DNA of 64,000 nt, taken from NCBI GenBank assembly GCA_051294375.1, contig CM119266.1, positions 287,132-351,131 on the forward strand, written 5' to 3'. This document shows positions 41,701 to 51,097 of the stretch, one piece after another (the stretch's first letter is position 1; every line of letters starts with the position of its first letter). Origin of the DNA: Paraspadella gotoi (Eukaryota; Chaetognatha). The position numbers were made by a program, and so were the translations under genes. The notes beneath the pieces are model-generated. The model saw nothing but the letters and a program-made list of their open reading frames with translations, was not told where the DNA came from and ran no database searches.

Positions 41701-41729
41701 GTCATCAACGTCTACGTCCCGATTTATAG
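29484..41729 (+). CDS. ABCB6: ABCB6/HMT1-like ABC transporter, N-terminal part only (four exons)
   Basis: Membrane transporter of the ABCB6 (heavy-metal tolerance/porphyrin transporter) type. Exons 29484-29705, 35514-35846, 36153-36266 and 41539-41729 join in phase (0, 0, 0, then leaving phase 2) to ~287 codons. Diagnostic similarities to the family's N-terminal domain: SVCFHQTL in helix 1; a Leu-rich membrane segment; LLRGFWVVAFARQNAFFADW; FNLWLVRYLATGL; then SWRAFGRKMRQLVEFLWPTG and RVINVYVPIYR, which lead into the first core helix. The core membrane domain and the nucleotide-binding domain (Walker A, LSGGQ) were not found downstream. It is either truncated, continued by a >22 kb intron, or broken by the assembly gap at 42598. 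Three antisense genes lie in introns 1 and 3. Confidence 0.8.
29721..29777. ncRNA. Compact hairpin just inside ABCB6-like intron 1
   Basis: ACTATCTTTTCGAATTA..CCGGCT pairs with AGCCGG..TTAATTCGAAAAGATAGT (one bulge), a 23-24-bp stem with a ~10-nt loop, 15 bp after the 5' splice site. Pre-miRNA-sized, but could equally be a small foldback element or a splicing structure. Confidence 0.35.
29972..30041. repeat. Short element with 15-bp terminal inverted repeats
   Basis: TGTGGCGGTATATTC at the left end is mirrored by GAATATACCGCCACA at the right; 70 bp in all. Resembles a tiny MITE. Confidence 0.6.
30273..31654 (-). CDS. LRAT-like pseudoenzyme fused to AIG1/GIMAP-like GTPase, paralogue A
   Basis: Two exons, 31654-31329 and 31257-30273, join in phase (AG|T) to 436 codons. 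Residues 1-6 (MGSSTS) fit N-myristoylation. Residues ~40-150 look like an LRAT/HRASLS (permuted NlpC/P60) domain: HWFVTDG at 61 keeps the first His, but the second His is absent and the NCEH nucleophile motif reads NGEH (133-136). Then comes a GTPase: P-loop GPTGSGKS at 224-231, switch region with SVTRDV, DTIG at 283-286, NKAD at 352-355; closest in style to AIG1/IAN GTPases. The C-terminus is CVIL, a CaaX box with Leu, which favours geranylgeranylation. Predicted membrane-anchored cytoplasmic GTPase. Lies antisense in ABCB6-like intron 1, ~2 kb from paralogue B. Function unknown; immune role inferred only from GIMAP relatives. Confidence 0.85.
31811..32663. mobile_element. Non-autonomous DNA transposon with ~80-bp inverted ends
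   Basis: The left ~80 bp (31811-31891) and right ~80 bp (32583-32663) are inverted copies. Within each end is an imperfect palindrome around CGTCTGCGAAGCAGACG, and then CACTGCGGCG(C)AAAAAAAAGTAGCCAC flanked by TA, as in Tc1/mariner-type ends. The ~690-bp interior is very A/T-rich with no transposase. It sits between the two GTPase paralogues. Confidence 0.75.
32803..32915 (+). mobile_element. SINE-like dispersed repeat, copy 3 (partial)
   Basis: GAACCGTTCAATATAAGCAG, then CCTGAGCTTTGGATCAGGCT and GGCGGGTTA, then diverges from the other copies. Confidence 0.5.
33042..33117. repeat. A/T-armed hairpin with nested palindrome
   Basis: AGAAAAATAAAAAT pairs with ATTTTTATTTTTTTCT around an inner CACTGTCGGACCGACAGTG. 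Confidence 0.6.
33249..33352. repeat. Two direct copies of a ~39-bp segment
   Basis: AACTATAACTCTGGC(A/T)CTTC followed by AAATCAT..GTTTAAAGTTAA occurs twice, separated by an AAATT-rich spacer. Confidence 0.7.
33606..34981 (-). CDS. LRAT-like pseudoenzyme fused to AIG1/GIMAP-like GTPase, paralogue B
   Basis: Exons 34981-34656 and 34593-33606 join in phase (AG|C) to 437 codons. Exon 1 is exactly as long as in paralogue A and the intron position is identical, so the pair arose by tandem duplication. N-terminus MGNSST fits N-myristoylation. The LRAT-like part keeps HW at 61-62 and again has NGEH at 133-136 in place of NCEH. GTPase motifs: GPTGSGKS, SVTRDV, DTIGLCDS, NKADDL. C-terminus CIIL (CaaX). 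The two proteins are most alike through the GTPase core and differ most in the first exon and in the linker between LRAT-like and GTPase parts. Predicted dually lipidated membrane GTPase; function unknown. Confidence 0.85.
34982..35513. other. Remainder of ABCB6-like intron 1
   Basis: Promoter side of paralogue B, then C/T-rich DNA forming the polypyrimidine tract of ABCB6-like exon 2. Nothing else seen. Confidence 0.6.
35514..35846 (+). CDS. ABCB6: ABCB6-like exon 2
   Basis: Acceptor ctctctctctag|; 111 codons, CTC-rich, so Leu-rich; donor ACGGAG|GTGATT, phase 0. It lacks an ATG, so it does not appear as a start-to-stop ORF in its true frame. Strong C bias at third positions. Confidence 0.78.
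35847..36152 (+). other. ABCB6-like intron 2
   Basis: 306-bp A/T-rich intron with ATTGATTGATTG runs; nothing else. Confidence 0.7.
36153..36266 (+). CDS. ABCB6: ABCB6-like exon 3
   Basis: Acceptor aattgttcag|; 38 codons beginning RDDFNLWLVRYLATGL; donor TATGAG|GTAAAC, phase 0. Matches the family's FSLWVLRY-type segment. Confidence 0.78.
36747..40964 (-). CDS. LRR receptor with transmembrane helix, pseudokinase, KEN ribonuclease domain and C-terminal Ubl-like repeats
   Basis: One uninterrupted 1405-codon exon, start ATG at 40964. Order: signal peptide 1-~20; ~20 leucine-rich repeats ~95-730 with many N-glycosylation sites; LRR C-cap with Cys 738, 741, 761, 774; transmembrane helix ~778-800; basic juxtamembrane; pseudokinase ~811-1015 with a shrunken N-lobe, no VAIK lysine, HRD replaced by HLG (911-913) and DFG by DFW (934-936); KEN domain ~1016-1126. 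The KEN residues Y1062, R1075, N1076, H1080 keep the exact spacing of human IRE1 Y892, R905, N906, H910, so RNA cleavage is plausible. Two related modules follow (~1163-1240, ~1300-1387), the second Ubl-like, ending in a Gly run. Predicted plasma-membrane or endosomal sensor that cuts RNA when it dimerises. Antisense in ABCB6-like intron 3. I know no named family with this architecture. Confidence 0.9.
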   Translation of the reverse strand: MMVSIFISSFLLLAPPPAKATCRLDSWYEHQAFNEPNFTVFHSYWKGAEVQSPKRGCTTLTRDIMSNARALYRGRHAHLRDFFQSPPANGSKLEINFYSLGIKRLEKDFLKDFPFLKQISFFNNSIDFIHVDSFKDSNLSYIDLDWNNLTEITTHFTNLSTLVHLSARRNKLRRFSPDAFQGAARLSFLFLIGNELTSTEFLQSATQLERLAIEFDVGFVPSSMSFPYFTGLTDVKIHFREKTNLTFFNGNHETINSLQILGIEQLWETFFTNMTKATIINITEGCLGKLTKNLLRNLTRLKFLTLHDLGLKHIERDAFVSTKSLGWLKLRKNNIRVINSTSFDFLYNLIYIDLSENQIQDIHPYSFSKFKKAKVVHLGSNLLTFLDERVFMNLPQLQRIILESNRLTTLSLPAVNSINFLSLDDNNFSEIDVNLMRNLTNLLYFSIIRNPLKRIPQESFKNSYLVDIRFGCCSLNYAGKSETERSKYCHNVSMEIDESALTLDDFFQTSRKLNQLYILGCAAPLKDKKVEITVTKLQARWNDWKNSFGALVLTNFGNESVFDLSENRITTVKFRQFSGISANLLDLSNNQIQYITPNAFTDSRIAHIKLNSNNLFELSLDLNQNAPDTFQHIEASDNQITNVFVTSRRNNVKPFVSVDLSKNLINRITRVGIYGFAYVKLLNLSHNNITEFSAHASILKIPTVETIDLSHNQLSDLPSEIKQLKNTKIIARGNSWNCNPCSSIYLFSHAIRYQAMEGFECSSNDSLKRSVRVCDIEIYYIPGSILFIICVLILCKIIHSLNIIMRLKKKFPIYKTIALGSFGNRSDFVRKSKTHQTIIHSNILLLHGFSTELSLKHLVKGISYLERWLSDLQQGLELSDSGQMRLDRDQLCGQLLSGLAHLHSLSPPIFHLGLSLNSTFLCGFPDNPTLKIGDFWDFTTAGTDSKLAKQYRRFDLQCAAEIIESIQTKPSVEFQVLCLALCEGFEAREALACPAFQSVSEVFVLLNKIKVLLGNLKFAKSESRLKLEEIENSSLIVGGRGSWDKLLPSEMLVTFGFTHNGYKITKSGDLIRFVRNVLNHASEEKPTMLSALKVEDPTPEQLYEYFLERFPYVYLYATYVYRKLKFPSQIEKNVYFREFWKLEKCLNEKGLIDGALHPLLRENSVRVTFLYYEPRTRYLVTDQKILRFPTDEPNVKIDGRLVAERILEDVGRLWPQTRLEDLLAITEQGSDILECLVVRKNNRENHDDHSETKDQETIQKVYGNKTKGVQNNPKVSKNNLNKETTPKQPPSIPVLEGSEVRVSKLQCLVRSARFPTDEAIEYLFDFKRKFNAKALKASYIRNLEDVTGERVRSEDLRISLDGRPIRDKDNILQLGFSKYPFCVEVVRAGGGGGGGGREGGEKGDE
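41539..41729 (+). CDS. ABCB6: ABCB6-like exon 4
   Basis: Acceptor ttctctacag|; encodes TSWRAFGRKMRQL and EFLWPTGNTWLQF, then a hydrophobic helix ending RVINVYVPIYR. The donor AG|GTCTTT is weak. This is the last exon recognised. Confidence 0.75.
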
Positions 41730-41876
41730 GTCTTTTGTTTTGTGGTGGTTTTAGTTTAGTAAGAAAGAGAGACAGAGAGAGAGAGAGATATTGATATTGA
41801 AAAACGAAAGTGCGAGCTTTATGCTAGTACTTTAAACTGCCCTAAAAAGCTACCTTATTGTTTCCATTGAGATTCC

Positions 41877-42577
41877 TCCCAACAGGATTCCTCCCACGCG
41901 GGATTCCTCCCACACGGGTTTCCTCCCAACGGGATTCCCCCAAGGGATTCCTCCCAATGGAATTGCTCCCACACGGGATTCCTTCAAAGGATTCCTCCCA
42001 CACGGGATTTCTCCCAAAGGAATTCCTCCCACGCGGGATTCCTCCCACACGGGGTTCCTCCCACAGAATTCCTCCCCATGGAATTCCTCCACGCGGATTC
42101 TCCCACACGTGAATTCCTCCATCGGGATTCCTCCCACACGGGATTCCTCCCACAGAATTCCTCCCACACGGGGTTCCTCCCCACAGAATTCTCCCCTGGA
42201 ATTACTCCCACGCGGGATCCTCCCACACGGTGATCCTTCACATTCGGGTTCCTCCACACGGGATTCCTCCCACACGGGATTCCTCCCACATGGGGTTCCT
42301 CTCATGGGATTCCTCCCAGGCGGGATTCCTCCCACACGGGATTCCTCCCACGTAGGATTCCTCCCACGCGGGATTCCTCCCATATGGGATTCCTCCCATG
42401 CAGGATTCCTCCCACACGGGATTCCTCCCATGCGGAATTCCTCCCACGTGGGATTCCTCCCATGCGGAATTCCTCCCAAGTGGGATTCCTCCCATGCGGG
42501 ATTCCTCCCACGCGGGATTCCACCCACACAGGATTCCTCCCACACGGGATTCCTCCCGAGCGGGATTCCTCCCACAT
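41877..42577. repeat. 16-bp minisatellite (GGGATTCCTCCCACAC)n
   Basis: About 44 copies with point and length variants; most units carry GATTCCTCCCA. A 16-bp unit with no stop in any phase yields long 16-residue-periodic frames on both strands; these are not taken as genes. Lies just beyond ABCB6-like exon 4 and runs to a gap. Confidence 0.92.
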
Positions 42578-42597
42578 GGGTCAGCTGGCATAATTTG

Positions 42598-42697
42598 NNN
42601 NNNNNNNNNNNNNNNNNNNNNNNNNNNNNNNNNNNNNNNNNNNNNNNNNNNNNNNNNNNNNNNNNNNNNNNNNNNNNNNNNNNNNNNNNNNNNNNNN
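42598..42697. other. 100-N gap of unknown size
   Basis: Exactly 100 N directly after the minisatellite, so probably a collapsed or unresolved array. Sequence may be missing here. Confidence 0.95.
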
Positions 42698-43424
42698 GTA
42701 CAGATTATTGCTACCTTAGTTTTAAAATAGTCCAATAGCAAGTATCTTTAAGAAATTATAATATATTCCTGTTTTTTTAACGGGGCCTTTCTTGTGATTA
42801 CCATATAGCATAATTTAGTGCGATTATAATTTCTTAACAGAGCCCATGGAATTGTAGTTACGATTTCCATTATTTATTGAAAATCTCGATTTGTCTTCAT
42901 TTTTTTTGCTCATTACGCACTCAAACAAATCAATATCAAAGATATACATAAAAATGAGTATGTCTCGTCTTTAGTATCTTAAATGTGTTAGACTTTTCAC
43001 GTTTTCGTGGGTCAATTTTATCTTCTAGCGGAGGGTTTCAAATGTTTTCAAAAACTAATCTCGATTATTTCTGAGACAAGTTTGAAAGCAGACGAAAAAA
43101 TGTATTGAGTACGTATTTCCTTATATTATCCATGAGTTGTTGTCGTACACTTTTTAGAAAATTTATCAATAAATCGAACTTGGAAACTAAGTTGTCTTTA
43201 TTCAATCAATTATTACTTTCCACAGTCTGCTACAATATCCGTGAGCCAAATCGATTGGCACGAAGTAAAATATTATTGATATAAGACATTCAAACATTAG
43301 CAATTTATAAACTAACCCCTCCTGACTTTGTAGAGTCATAAAGCTGAAAATATTTTACTGTAATCTTAGATACTGAATTAAAAATGATTCATTACGCTTG
43401 ATTTTAAAAGATGCTATGGTGCGA

Positions 43425-43605
43425 TAAAATCCACCAACCTTCATCAGCGGCATTGGTGCCGGGAGGCAAGTCATTCGCCTCCCACAAGGTCCGGGTTGCA
43501 GCCGGTGGTCGCTCTGGCAGTTAAGGGGGACGGGGCGCTTAACCGCCTTTAACATGTGTTACAGCCTGATCGAAGTCGATGCTTATATTGAACGGTTTGT
43601 CACTA
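43425..43605 (-). mobile_element. SINE-like dispersed repeat, copy 4
   Basis: GGCAAGTCATTCGCCTCCCA, GGTCCGGGTTGCAGCCGGTGG, GACGGGGCGCTTAACCG and TATTGAACGGTTTGTCACTA; the best preserved of the four copies. GGTCCGGGTTGCAGCC faintly resembles a tRNA B box. Confidence 0.55.
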
Positions 43606-43859
43606 CACATAACAAAATATTCACTGTCTCTTCAATGCTATGACGACTTTGACATCTTCGCAAAAAAAGGTATTCAAGTTGTAATAAAGATCAATTTAAA
43701 TAAAATTTTACAGACAAAACTCAAACATTACTCTTAATAAAAAAACAGTTTACGTTCTGTCTGCAGTAAACCTGGCATGAATTATTTCGTGTTCACTGGA
43801 TTTGTCACGAGGTAGGAGATGGAAATAGGAAAACTGTCTAAGAAAGGATAGGGAAGCCA

Positions 43860-44720
43860 GTTAACTTTGTAGTGAATAAACGAGACTGTGAAAGAGTCTT
43901 GATTGAAAGCTTCTAGGACCTGCTATGTTCATTTCTTGTTAAGAGTGATGGGAGGCCTTAAACACAAAGCCTGTCCAAGTCAGGGCAGATAGGCTTATTT
44001 ATTAATGAATGGATAATTTTATATGTTGTACCTAATTCTAAAATTCAGCTCCTTGTATTTTGTGCTAGTGCGGATACAATTAAGTATTCCCGTTCTAATA
44101 CTTACTGGGAGTGGTCTTTCATACAATTGAACATCTTTGAAATATTTTCCCTTCATTGATCGGGAAGCAGGTATAGTGGGTAGTTGCATATTAAACGAGA
44201 CTGTGAAGATGTCTTGCATGGAAGCTTTCTGCAGGGACCTGCTATCGTCATTATCTTGTAGAGTGAGAGAGGCCTTAACACACCAATAGCTCTGTCAAAG
44301 AGTCAGGAGGCAAGATAGCCCTTATTTATTAAATGAATGGAAATAAGTTTTTTCTGATATTGGTTGTACCATTTCATAAAATTCAGTCTCTTGTATTTTG
44401 ATGTAGTGCGGAGTACAATAAGTTATCCCGATCTATACTTAAGGGAGTGTCTTTTCGTTACAATTGAAACTATTCTTTGAAATAATTTTCCACTTCATTG
44501 ATAGCGGAAGGCCCAGTACGTACTCTGGATAGTTAGAATAAACAGAGACTGTGAACAGGTCTTGATTAGAAAGCTGCATTGTGGACTGCTATGTCATTAC
44601 TTGTAAGAAGTGATGGATGGCCTTTAAACCACCAAAGCCTGTCAAGTCGTGGCGCAAGAATAGCTTATTTATTAAAATGAGATGGATAATTTTTTATTGG
44701 TTTGTACAATTCATCATAAG
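43860..44720. repeat. ~330-bp tandem repeat, ~2.5 copies
   Basis: AAACGAGACTGTGAA, GGCCTTAAACAC..AAAGCCTGTC, TTATTTATTAATGAATGGAT and TTTGAAATATTTTCC recur at ~43880, ~44195 and ~44540. Copies differ mostly by small indels, which may be sequencing error. Confidence 0.75.
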
Positions 44721-46919
44721 GTTTTATTCTTCACTATGAAATTGAGTTGTCTGTAAAAGCAGAACGAAGAACAAGTTCCTAAAAACAAATAAATATTAAT
44801 AACACTTGAAATTGATACAGTTTATATCAACCCCTTTCTCTTCGCGTTTTGCTTTTCAGTTGTTTTCTGACATCGGCTCCGTCCACTCAAATTAGCTAGA
44901 TTGTAAGTGATGTTCAAGAGATCAAAGCTGGCTGTGATTGAAATTTTTCTATAGCGACACATCCTGCCACTTTGACGTAATCAACATCCAAACTACTTTC
45001 CCCGATCTGTCACGCGTCATAGGTCGCGGAGGCCAAACGTTGAATTAGACGGTTAAACGAGAAGCGTCGATTTCCGCGATCAATCAAAGCGTGGCTGTAT
45101 AGAAGAGAAAGACTGACATAAATTATAACATGCCTGATTTGATGCTGGCGGAGGAAACGACGAGACGAGAAACTGGGTTTTTCTTCGGCGCGGCGCGTGA
45201 AAAAAAAAGTGGCGCTGGCCGGCGTGCATGACGAGAGAAGAGAGAGAGAAAGAGAGAGACTTCCATGTCGAGCGTTTGTATTTTTTTTACCGCGCGGTGA
45301 CGTACGGAAATAGGGCTGAAAATGCTTCATGAAAGGCGAGTAGTAGTCACAGATGAAGACAAACAATGGAAAACGTTGTACAAATCTCACTACCCACGCA
45401 TGTCTATTCAGGGCAAAAGCACAGCATGAAGATGCCGGCCGAACAATTAAATGCGTTTGGTTTTTAAGTCACTCATTAATATGAGTTGTTCGGCACGCTG
45501 AATTTAAGTGGTTCGCAAATTTCGCTCTTCGTCTCTTAGTTTAAGCCGAGCTTTTCCGATTTCTTTCCTCGATTGCGACGTTTTTGGACGAAGACATTAT
45601 TTCTCGGGAGTTTTAAAATTTTTCGGTTTCCCTAATGGTCTATTTTAGTCCAAGAGATAGTTTTTCCTGTTGGATCGTGGAGAAAACAGGTACGGCGGAT
45701 CGAAAATGCAATTTGAAAAGCGTAACTGATAATAGTTATATTCTGTTTGGTGTTTACGTGTCCACCTGTGCATGAATCAAAGGACGGAAACGAAAAAAAA
45801 TAAAATTACAATTTTAAGTAAATTAAGCAAAAATGAGTATTCCGAACCGTGTTCTAACGTGATAAATTTAGTTTCAAAATATAAAACGATAAATTATTTG
45901 AAAACGTGCTCTTAGAAGAAATGAAATAAATCATTCGATTCGAGGTCTTTCTTTTACAATGAATTTCGTTTTTAATATTTTTTATTTTTTTTTTTTGGAA
46001 ACGAGGCCATTCGCTTGAGAGCAAGGAAAATCGCAACCCTAAGCACTGGTTCGTGATGTTTGTATTTACACGCCATGTAGGTCCCCGGAGTGAAATCGGA
46101 TCCGACGACGAGAGTCAACGTGAGAGTCACGGCCTCACAATCCGGTGAATGATGATCTCCGGGTTCGAACATGTCACAGATCAATCACAGAACGCAGCGG
46201 CTTGCAGCATATGCAGCAGGAAGCCTGATCTGAAATCTATCGGCGCCCAAACGAAGCTTCCGTTGACGAGACACCGACGACAGACGACCGCGGCCGTTTT
46301 CTTCATTCTTCAGTTGGACATGTCACTCGTCGTATCGTCAGTCGTCGATCGTGTCGCCGTTTTTTTTTATCGTTCGGCCGAGAATGAATTTGTTTTCGCC
46401 GGTAGTTGTTCCGGAGTTTATAGCGTTTTTCATGACGTCAAATTGATATTGAACATTGAAAAAATATATTTTATATTTGTTGTTTATAACACTACTACCC
46501 AAGCTGTTGTTTGAAAAGAGGTAACATACATTTCAGATTAATTAACCTTTTAATTGACAACTCATGTTCAAAAATGTTCGATCGGTAAACGCGTCCGGTC
46601 ACATCGTCTTGGTCGCTTTTGGGAAGGAAGTGCTGCTCTTTTTTTTTCTGGCGTCGCCGATGTTCGACAAGAAGACGCCGCCGCGCCCGCTGCTAAAACG
46701 GCGGCTTTTTTTTCCGACGCCTTGCATAAATGACGTCTTACGAAGTGGAAAACGTCGGCGAGGAAAATGTCGAGCGATGAAAAAGGAAAAGAAGCATCAG
46801 AGAGGAAGATGTGAGCAGACAGGAAGTGAGGAAAGACGAAAGATGAGAAGGTAAGGGCCGAGAAGTGAAAAGAGTGGAGGAGATAAGATGAAGAGAGGAG
46901 AGAAGAGAATGAGAAATGA

Positions 46920-47165
46920 AATGAACAAAGAAAGAAAGTAAAGAAGTAAAGAAAGAAAGAAGAGGAGAAAAGAAGAGAAGAAAGAAAGCAAGAATAAAGA
47001 AAGAAAGCAAGCAAGCAAGCAAGCTAGCAAGCAAGCAAGCAAGCAAGCAAGAAAGAAAGAATAAGAAGAGAAGAAAGAAAAAGCAAAAAAAAAAATAAAG
47101 AAGAAGAAAGAAAGCAGAAGCCAAGCAGCAAGCAAGCAAGCAACAAGCAAAGCAAGCAAACTTGG
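46920..47165. repeat. (GAAA)n/(CAAG)n purine-rich tract
   Basis: GAAAG- and GCAA-rich simple sequence with a run of AAGC units at ~47003-47050. The overlapping Leu/Cys/Phe-rich frames are artefacts. Confidence 0.85.
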
Positions 47166-47264
47166 ACACCAAGCCTAAAGCGGAAAGACGGAAAAAAAAA
47201 AAACGAAGGAAACAAAAAGTCTGTCACCAGATTTCGAAATGCGTTAACGAAGCGCGGATCAAGC

Positions 47265-47660
47265 GATTATATAGATGGATAATTTTATATTGGTTGTACC
47301 AATTTCATAAAAATTTCAGCTCCTTGGTATTTTTGATGCTAGGTGCGTGAGTACAATAAGTATTCCCCCGATCTAATACTTAAGGGAATGGTCTTTTCAT
47401 ACAATTAGTAAGACGACTTCTTTGACAATATTTCCACTTCATTGATAGGAGAAGCCAGGTACTCTGGGAGTGAATAAACGAGACTGTGAGAGATCTTGAT
47501 TGAAAGCTTGCAGGACCTCTATGTCATTATCTCTGTAAGAGTTTGATGGAGGCCTGTAAACCACCAAAGCCTGTCCACGAAGTCAGGGGCAAGAAGCTTA
47601 TTTATTAAGAATGAATGGATAATTTTTATATTGGTTTGTACTCCAATTTCATAGAGTACA
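47265..47660. repeat. Further copy of the ~330-bp repeat
   Basis: Same block order as 43860-44720 (ATGGATAATTTTATATTGGT, AAACGAGACTGTGAGAG, CACCAAAGCCTGTCCACG), about 1.2 units, 3 kb away. Confidence 0.75.
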
Positions 47661-47977
47661 GCGAGAATAGAGAGGGAGACGATTACGCAACGGAGAGAGA
47701 GAACGCTTGACTCTGGCGCGAAACCGCAGATCTCCCCCCCCCAAAAAAAAAACCGGAAGTCGCTTCGGACGATCAATATCGGTAAGAATTTCCCTTGCTG
47801 CTTAATTACGCACATCAGATGATTAATTATTGGCTTATATATACAATAACACTTTTTGGGCCTTGTTCTTCGTTTTCTTTTAAATTGAGAGATATTTTTT
47901 TTCTAAACGATTTGAAATCGAAATAATTTTTTTTCTCATGCAGGAGAAGAGGAAGAGAGAATGCATAATGGAGTGAG

Positions 47978-47979
<2 letters not shown>

Positions 47980-48015
<36 letters not shown>

Positions 48016-48028
48016 GAGAGAGAGAGAG

Positions 48029-48060
<32 letters not shown>

Positions 48061-48062
48061 AG
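47980..48062. repeat. (GA)n microsatellite
   Basis: Imperfect GA run. Confidence 0.9.
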
Positions 48063-49881
48063 AGAATTTAGGGTCGTTAACATCTCAAGATCCAGGTGGC
48101 AACTGTCGCCTAACGTCCTTCGTAATTCGTTCGATCGACCGAGACTATTTATTATCGTCATGAAAAATAGAAAATATTTTTTAGGATGGTTAACATTTTA
48201 TATTTTTTTAAATATTTTTTTGCTGATAAACCTATATAAAAAGTTTTACAAGAACAGATTGAATATTAAGAGGCGACCGTAATAAAAAACCTTAAAATTT
48301 TAAGCATCAAACAGAAAAGAAAAATGCACCATCCAAAGATATTTTATTAATTATTTGGTATAGACGACATATAAAGTATGTGGGCGTTATTTTTTCTAGA
48401 ATTTACACGTTGTGAAGTTTACTCCATTTACTTGGCATAATAACGCCAATAACTTCTTTTAAATATTAGAAATAATAAAAAGAAATCATTTAATCTGCCC
48501 AAGAAATAATTTTTGTGGATGAAAATATTCAATAGAAAGTTGACTCTTATTGCTTTACATTTCCACGGGGAATCTCGAGCAATGCTAATTAACTCTCCTC
48601 AACGACTCTTATAAAAAAAAAATTGGGGATAAATTATGATCGAGATAATAAATGGTTTCAGGTTTACGAGAGACTTAATGAAGAACATTTTTTGAAAACA
48701 AGAAGATATATGATTCCGAGTCGAAGTGCATTTTCATTTGGTTTTGCAAATATTGAAATCTGAGGAACGACAGAACGATACGTTTGTTATTATTGTCTTG
48801 TTCCTGACAGTAAAAAGGTAATTAAAATCACGTGTAGCAAAAACTGTTAGATTTAAAAATACCGTTAATTAATTTTTGCTTGTTTGAATGATAAATTAGT
48901 CATAAATACGCTAATAATTATCTTGTAATATTTAGCGGTCGTGCAATAAAGATGATTTTATATTGCTGTCTAAAGAAAGATAATGGATTGAATTACGGGC
49001 GCTCATTTCGATTTTTAGTCCACTTTAAAGTTATGAGATTAAATGTTTTACACCGCTTATAAAAAAATCTACACATAAAAAAGTTTTAGAAACTGGAAAA
49101 GAACAAAAACAAAGTTTTTTTTATATAAATGTTTTTTTCCCTCTAATTATTTATTCATTGTATTACTTGACTTTCATTCGCGATTCTTCACATGAAAAAA
49201 TAATAAAATAATTAAAGTCGCTTTTCGAGTCAGTTCCGGTGTAAATTTTTTTTTTTTTTATTCTTTTTTTTTAGGAATCGATCAAAACTGATAAGAGCGC
49301 AAAAAGATGAGAAAAAGTATTGAGGATTTGTCAATTTTTTTTAACGATCACTCGGGGGTTCGTTACTTGGGAAAGCCCCCTACATTAAATTCAATCGAAT
49401 ATGACCGTTTTTTACAAACGCGATTATAATACTTTTAATCAGAAAATAATTTTGACAATAATTGAAGTTGATAAAAGATAAATATTTCTTATTTTTCAAT
49501 CCAACTTCCACAAGCAGTTTTGTTGCGTAATTGAAATTTATAAATAAACATGACAACATCATTGACCAAGCAATGAAGTCTTAAATTATGCTAAAATGTC
49601 CGAGACAATTATTTTTTTGTACACGTTAGGTGTTTATTAATACTAATCTTTAGGTGTTCGGAAAAAAAAAATTCTAGTTGTTAGGAAAATAAAAGAAACT
49701 TTTTCCTACAAAGAGGAACCTAAACGCAAATTTCCCGTCAGTCCGGTCAGTTCGTCAGTCCGAGTCTCAGAAGAAAGAAAGATCCTCCAGAACGCGGTAC
49801 GCGGGAATCCGAGATCGATCAATCTTCCCTCGATTGGCGCGGAAAACGCAGGACAGTTTTCGTTACAGTTCACGTTGTCTA

Positions 49882-49998
49882 ATGTCCGGGTCGTTAGGTC
49901 CTCTGCGTCCGCATTGGGGTTCGTTACTCTTGGCGTTGTGTATGTGGTACTTGTTCAAAGGGCCGCTTGACATGCGCACTATCGAAAAGCGGTCATGA
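49882..49998 (+). CDS. Possible small membrane protein ORF, 38 codons
   Basis: ATG at 49882, stop TGA at 49996-49998, in a GC-richer patch that could be a 5' exon. The product has a Pro-containing start (MSGSLGPLRPHWG), one hydrophobic stretch (SLLLALCMWYLF) and a charged tail. A GCG|GTCATG donor-like site near the end would allow it to be a first exon. Not recognised; may be chance. Confidence 0.2.
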   Translation: MSGSLGPLRPHWGSLLLALCMWYLFKGPLDMRTIEKRS

Positions 49999-50664
49999 AA
50001 GAGAATTGTGATTGTTCTCGGCCGAGTTTTTATTAAAAATATTCTTTTTCAAAACGTTATTTTTTTTTTTTGAATATTTAATACTTAATTAAAAAAAAAT
50101 ATACGAACCTTAAATATGTATTAATGAACGAATTTTTAATTTTGGAACATAAATATTTAGACTCTACAAGAGACTGTAGTTCAGATCAAGCACTCGAATT
50201 AGTATTAAGCATTAAGCATTGAACTATTATTTCTACCTTCACTGCATGTGGTTAAGACACTTAAATTAATGATAAGAATTTTCCAGATTTGTTCACATGA
50301 AACAATTGTTGAAAATACGTGGATTGTTTTCGGAGCTAAATAAGCTAAATAAGCTCTCCTTTCGGGCCTGATGACGCGTGATTGCCAGAAAAGGCTGCCA
50401 TTGCATTTCTTATCCTGCGACGTTGTTCAACAGCGAAGTCGTACTCAAGTAACGAAATGAACGACTTCTATGGCAAGGTGACTTTTAAAATTAAAATTTA
50501 GCGCGGAAAAAAAATCCAAGACGGATTTAAATCTGTGGAAAAACATTGCGGCCTCTGGAAACAAAAAAACTGTGTTGGGTCAACAACGAAAAAGTCGGCG
50601 AACTGGCGCCAGAGAGAGAAAAAAATTATGTGAAAAGCCAACAACAACAAATATAGAAAAATGA

Positions 50665-51066
50665 GGATAGCGAGAGAGAGAGAGAGAGAGGAGAGAGAGA
50701 CCGACCGCCGTTTTTTTTGCCGAATTCATGTAACTCTTTCCCGCTCTTTCTCTCTTACAAAAAGTGGAAGCCGTTGACAGAAAAGGTTAGAACCCAAGAA
50801 AGAAAATGAAGAGAGAAAGAAAGTCTTTTTTTTAAAAAAAGGGGAAAAAATCCACAGCTTCCAAAAGAGAGAGGAAGAGAAAAAAGTTAAATAATAAAAA
50901 CGAAAAAACTCGAAAGCTAGTTTCGAAGTCGTTCTTCGTCGGGACTCGGGAGTGCAAGAGAAGGACTCACCGACTGAGGACGCGACACTCCCTGCTTTTT
51001 TTTCTTCTCTTTGGTCCAATCAAGTTAAATCATCGGCATTCCTCTTTAAACACGTTAGAAAAGGGC

Positions 51067-51097
<31 letters not shown>

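Noticed and set aside
41842-42741. Long Gly/Arg/Glu-rich frames over the minisatellite
   Set aside because: The 16-bp unit lacks stops in any phase; some frames run through the N gap.
45972-46172. 66-codon minus-strand frame with three Cys (MFEPGDHHSPDCEAV...)
   Set aside because: Codon-like composition, but no recognised family, no partner exon, and the 3' end runs through poly-A/T sequence. Possibly a real exon; not supported enough to annotate.
46568-47172. Leu/Ser/Cys/Phe-rich frames on the minus strand
   Set aside because: Produced by (GAAA)n and (CAAG)n simple repeats.
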